Positions 63,226 to 64,000 of a stretch of DNA of 64,000 bases are shown in pieces. This DNA comes from G038396625 sp038396625 (GTDB lineage: Bacteria > Bacillota > Clostridia > Peptostreptococcales > Thermotaleaceae). The position numbers and the translations under genes are program-made. Within the stretch, counting starts at the first letter, position 1; each line of letters begins with the position of its first letter. The notes under the pieces are model-generated. The model saw only the letters and a list, made by a program, of their open reading frames with translations, was not told where the DNA came from and searched no databases. Location of the stretch: contig CP121688.1 of the NCBI GenBank assembly GCA_038396625.1, positions 1,550,001 through 1,614,000 of the forward strand. The letters are read 5' to 3'.

Positions 63226-64000
63226 GTGGCTATTAAAAAAATAGGAAAACAAACAGTAAAATTTACGGCTCCTCCATATGTGACTGCAACAGCGACGACG
63301 GTGGGACCAAAAGAAGGAGAAGGACCATTGAGAAATTATTTTGATACCATTTTATCAGATGATTTATATGGTGAGAACAGTTGGGAATTGGCAGAAAGTA
63401 AAATGCTAAGAGAATCAGTAAAATCAGCTATCCAAAATGCAGATAAAAATATTACTGATATGGATTATATGCTTTCTGGCGATCTGCTGAATCAACTAAT
63501 GTCTGCTTCTTTTGCTGCACGAGATTTAGGGATACCATTTTTCGGATTGTATGGAGCATGTTCTACCATGGCAGAATCTTTAAGCCTAGGAGCCATGCTC
63601 ATTGATGGAGGCTATGCGGATTATCTAGTAGCCGTTACTTCCAGCCATTTCAGTTCAGCAGAACGACAATATAGATTTCCATTGGAGCTAGGAAACCAAA
63701 GAGCACTAACAGCACAATGGACAGTGACAGGATCAGGAGCAGCTGTTTTATCAAATATAGGACAAGGACCTCAGATTACTCACGTCACCACAGGAAAAGT
63801 AGTAGATTTGGGTATTAAGGATGCCAACAATATGGGTGCTGCTATGGCACCTGCAGCTACAGACACAATTGCAACACACTTTCAGGACACAGGATTTGAT
63901 CCAGAAAGTTACGACTTGATTGTGACTGGTGACTTAGGCGCTATAGGTAAAGAGATTACAGAAGAAATGGTGTTTGACAAAGGTTATAATATCACCAAAG
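63226..64000 (+). CDS. spoVAD: Stage V sporulation protein AD (cut by window end)
   Basis: Thiolase-fold DPA-binding protein of the SpoVA channel. The visible 258 residues start VAIKKIGKQTVKFTAPPYV and include 'FFGLYGACSTMAESLSLGAMLIDGGYADYLVAVTSSHFSSAERQ', the family's nucleophile-loop region. GTG start with AAGGAGGTG 6 bases upstream, 13 bp after spoVAC. The 3' end lies beyond the window. Confidence 0.95.
   Translation, partial: MAIKKIGKQTVKFTAPPYVTATATTVGPKEGEGPLRNYFDTILSDDLYGENSWELAESKMLRESVKSAIQNADKNITDMDYMLSGDLLNQLMSASFAARDLGIPFFGLYGACSTMAESLSLGAMLIDGGYADYLVAVTSSHFSSAERQYRFPLELGNQRALTAQWTVTGSGAAVLSNIGQGPQITHVTTGKVVDLGIKDANNMGAAMAPAATDTIATHFQDTGFDPESYDLIVTGDLGAIGKEITEEMVFDKGYNITK

Overview
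The window comes from a low-G+C, spore-forming member of the Clostridia. The supporting signs are an AT-rich chromosome with strong AAGGAGG-type ribosome binding sites, a spoIIA sigma-F operon followed by spoVA genes, a GerMN lipoprotein, T-box leaders in front of aminoacyl-tRNA synthetase genes, a ferredoxin-linked 2-oxoacid oxidoreductase (IorAB) and several radical SAM enzymes. The gene order pheS-pheT ... zapA-U32 peptidase-mutS2 fits anaerobic clostridia such as Alkaliphilus or Crassaminicella relatives. That placement is an inference; no database was searched.

Layout. 1-26 kb is housekeeping: the T-box-controlled pheST operon, an HD-GYP signalling gene, zapA, a U32 (RlhA-like) protein, mutS2, a DUF523 protein, a GerMN lipoprotein, a rhomboid protease, a T-box-controlled argS, two radical SAM proteins, small hypothetical genes, and a ptb-like/iorA/iorB amino-acid oxidation cluster. 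26-54 kb holds three nearly identical rRNA operons in direct orientation (called rrnA, rrnB and rrnC here). rrnA ends in a terminator just after 5S. rrnB and rrnC continue into arrays of 16 and 20 tRNA genes, which are clearly related but have gained and lost members. A rocR-like activator, a sigma-54 promoter and rocB lie between rrnA and rrnB. Between rrnB and rrnC lies a decayed island with an internally deleted ISL3-type element, a holin-like gene, a truncated SASP-like ORF and a frameshifted DUF3892 gene. 54-64 kb carries an RNase H-like exonuclease, an L-asparaginase with a candidate small RNA or attenuator upstream, a cysteine desulfurase/ThiI pair for tRNA thiolation, and the sporulation block spoIIAA-spoIIAB-sigF followed by spoVAA, spoVAB, spoVAC and spoVAD (cut by the window end), with two small unrecognised genes.

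How the parts work together. The window is dominated by translation: rRNA, 39 intact tRNA genes, two synthetases, tRNA and rRNA modification, and ribosome rescue (MutS2). The rRNA operons use stacked sigma-A promoters that share a TTGTC(G) box near the start site. Each 5S gene, with its tRNA array where there is one, also has its own pair of strong promoters, so 5S and tRNA can be made independently of 16S and 23S. Each 23S gene carries the same intervening-sequence-like extension in the helix-45 region. I found no CRISPR array, intact prophage, restriction system or clear defence system. The most unusual signals are in the stable-RNA region and in the L-asparaginase leader.
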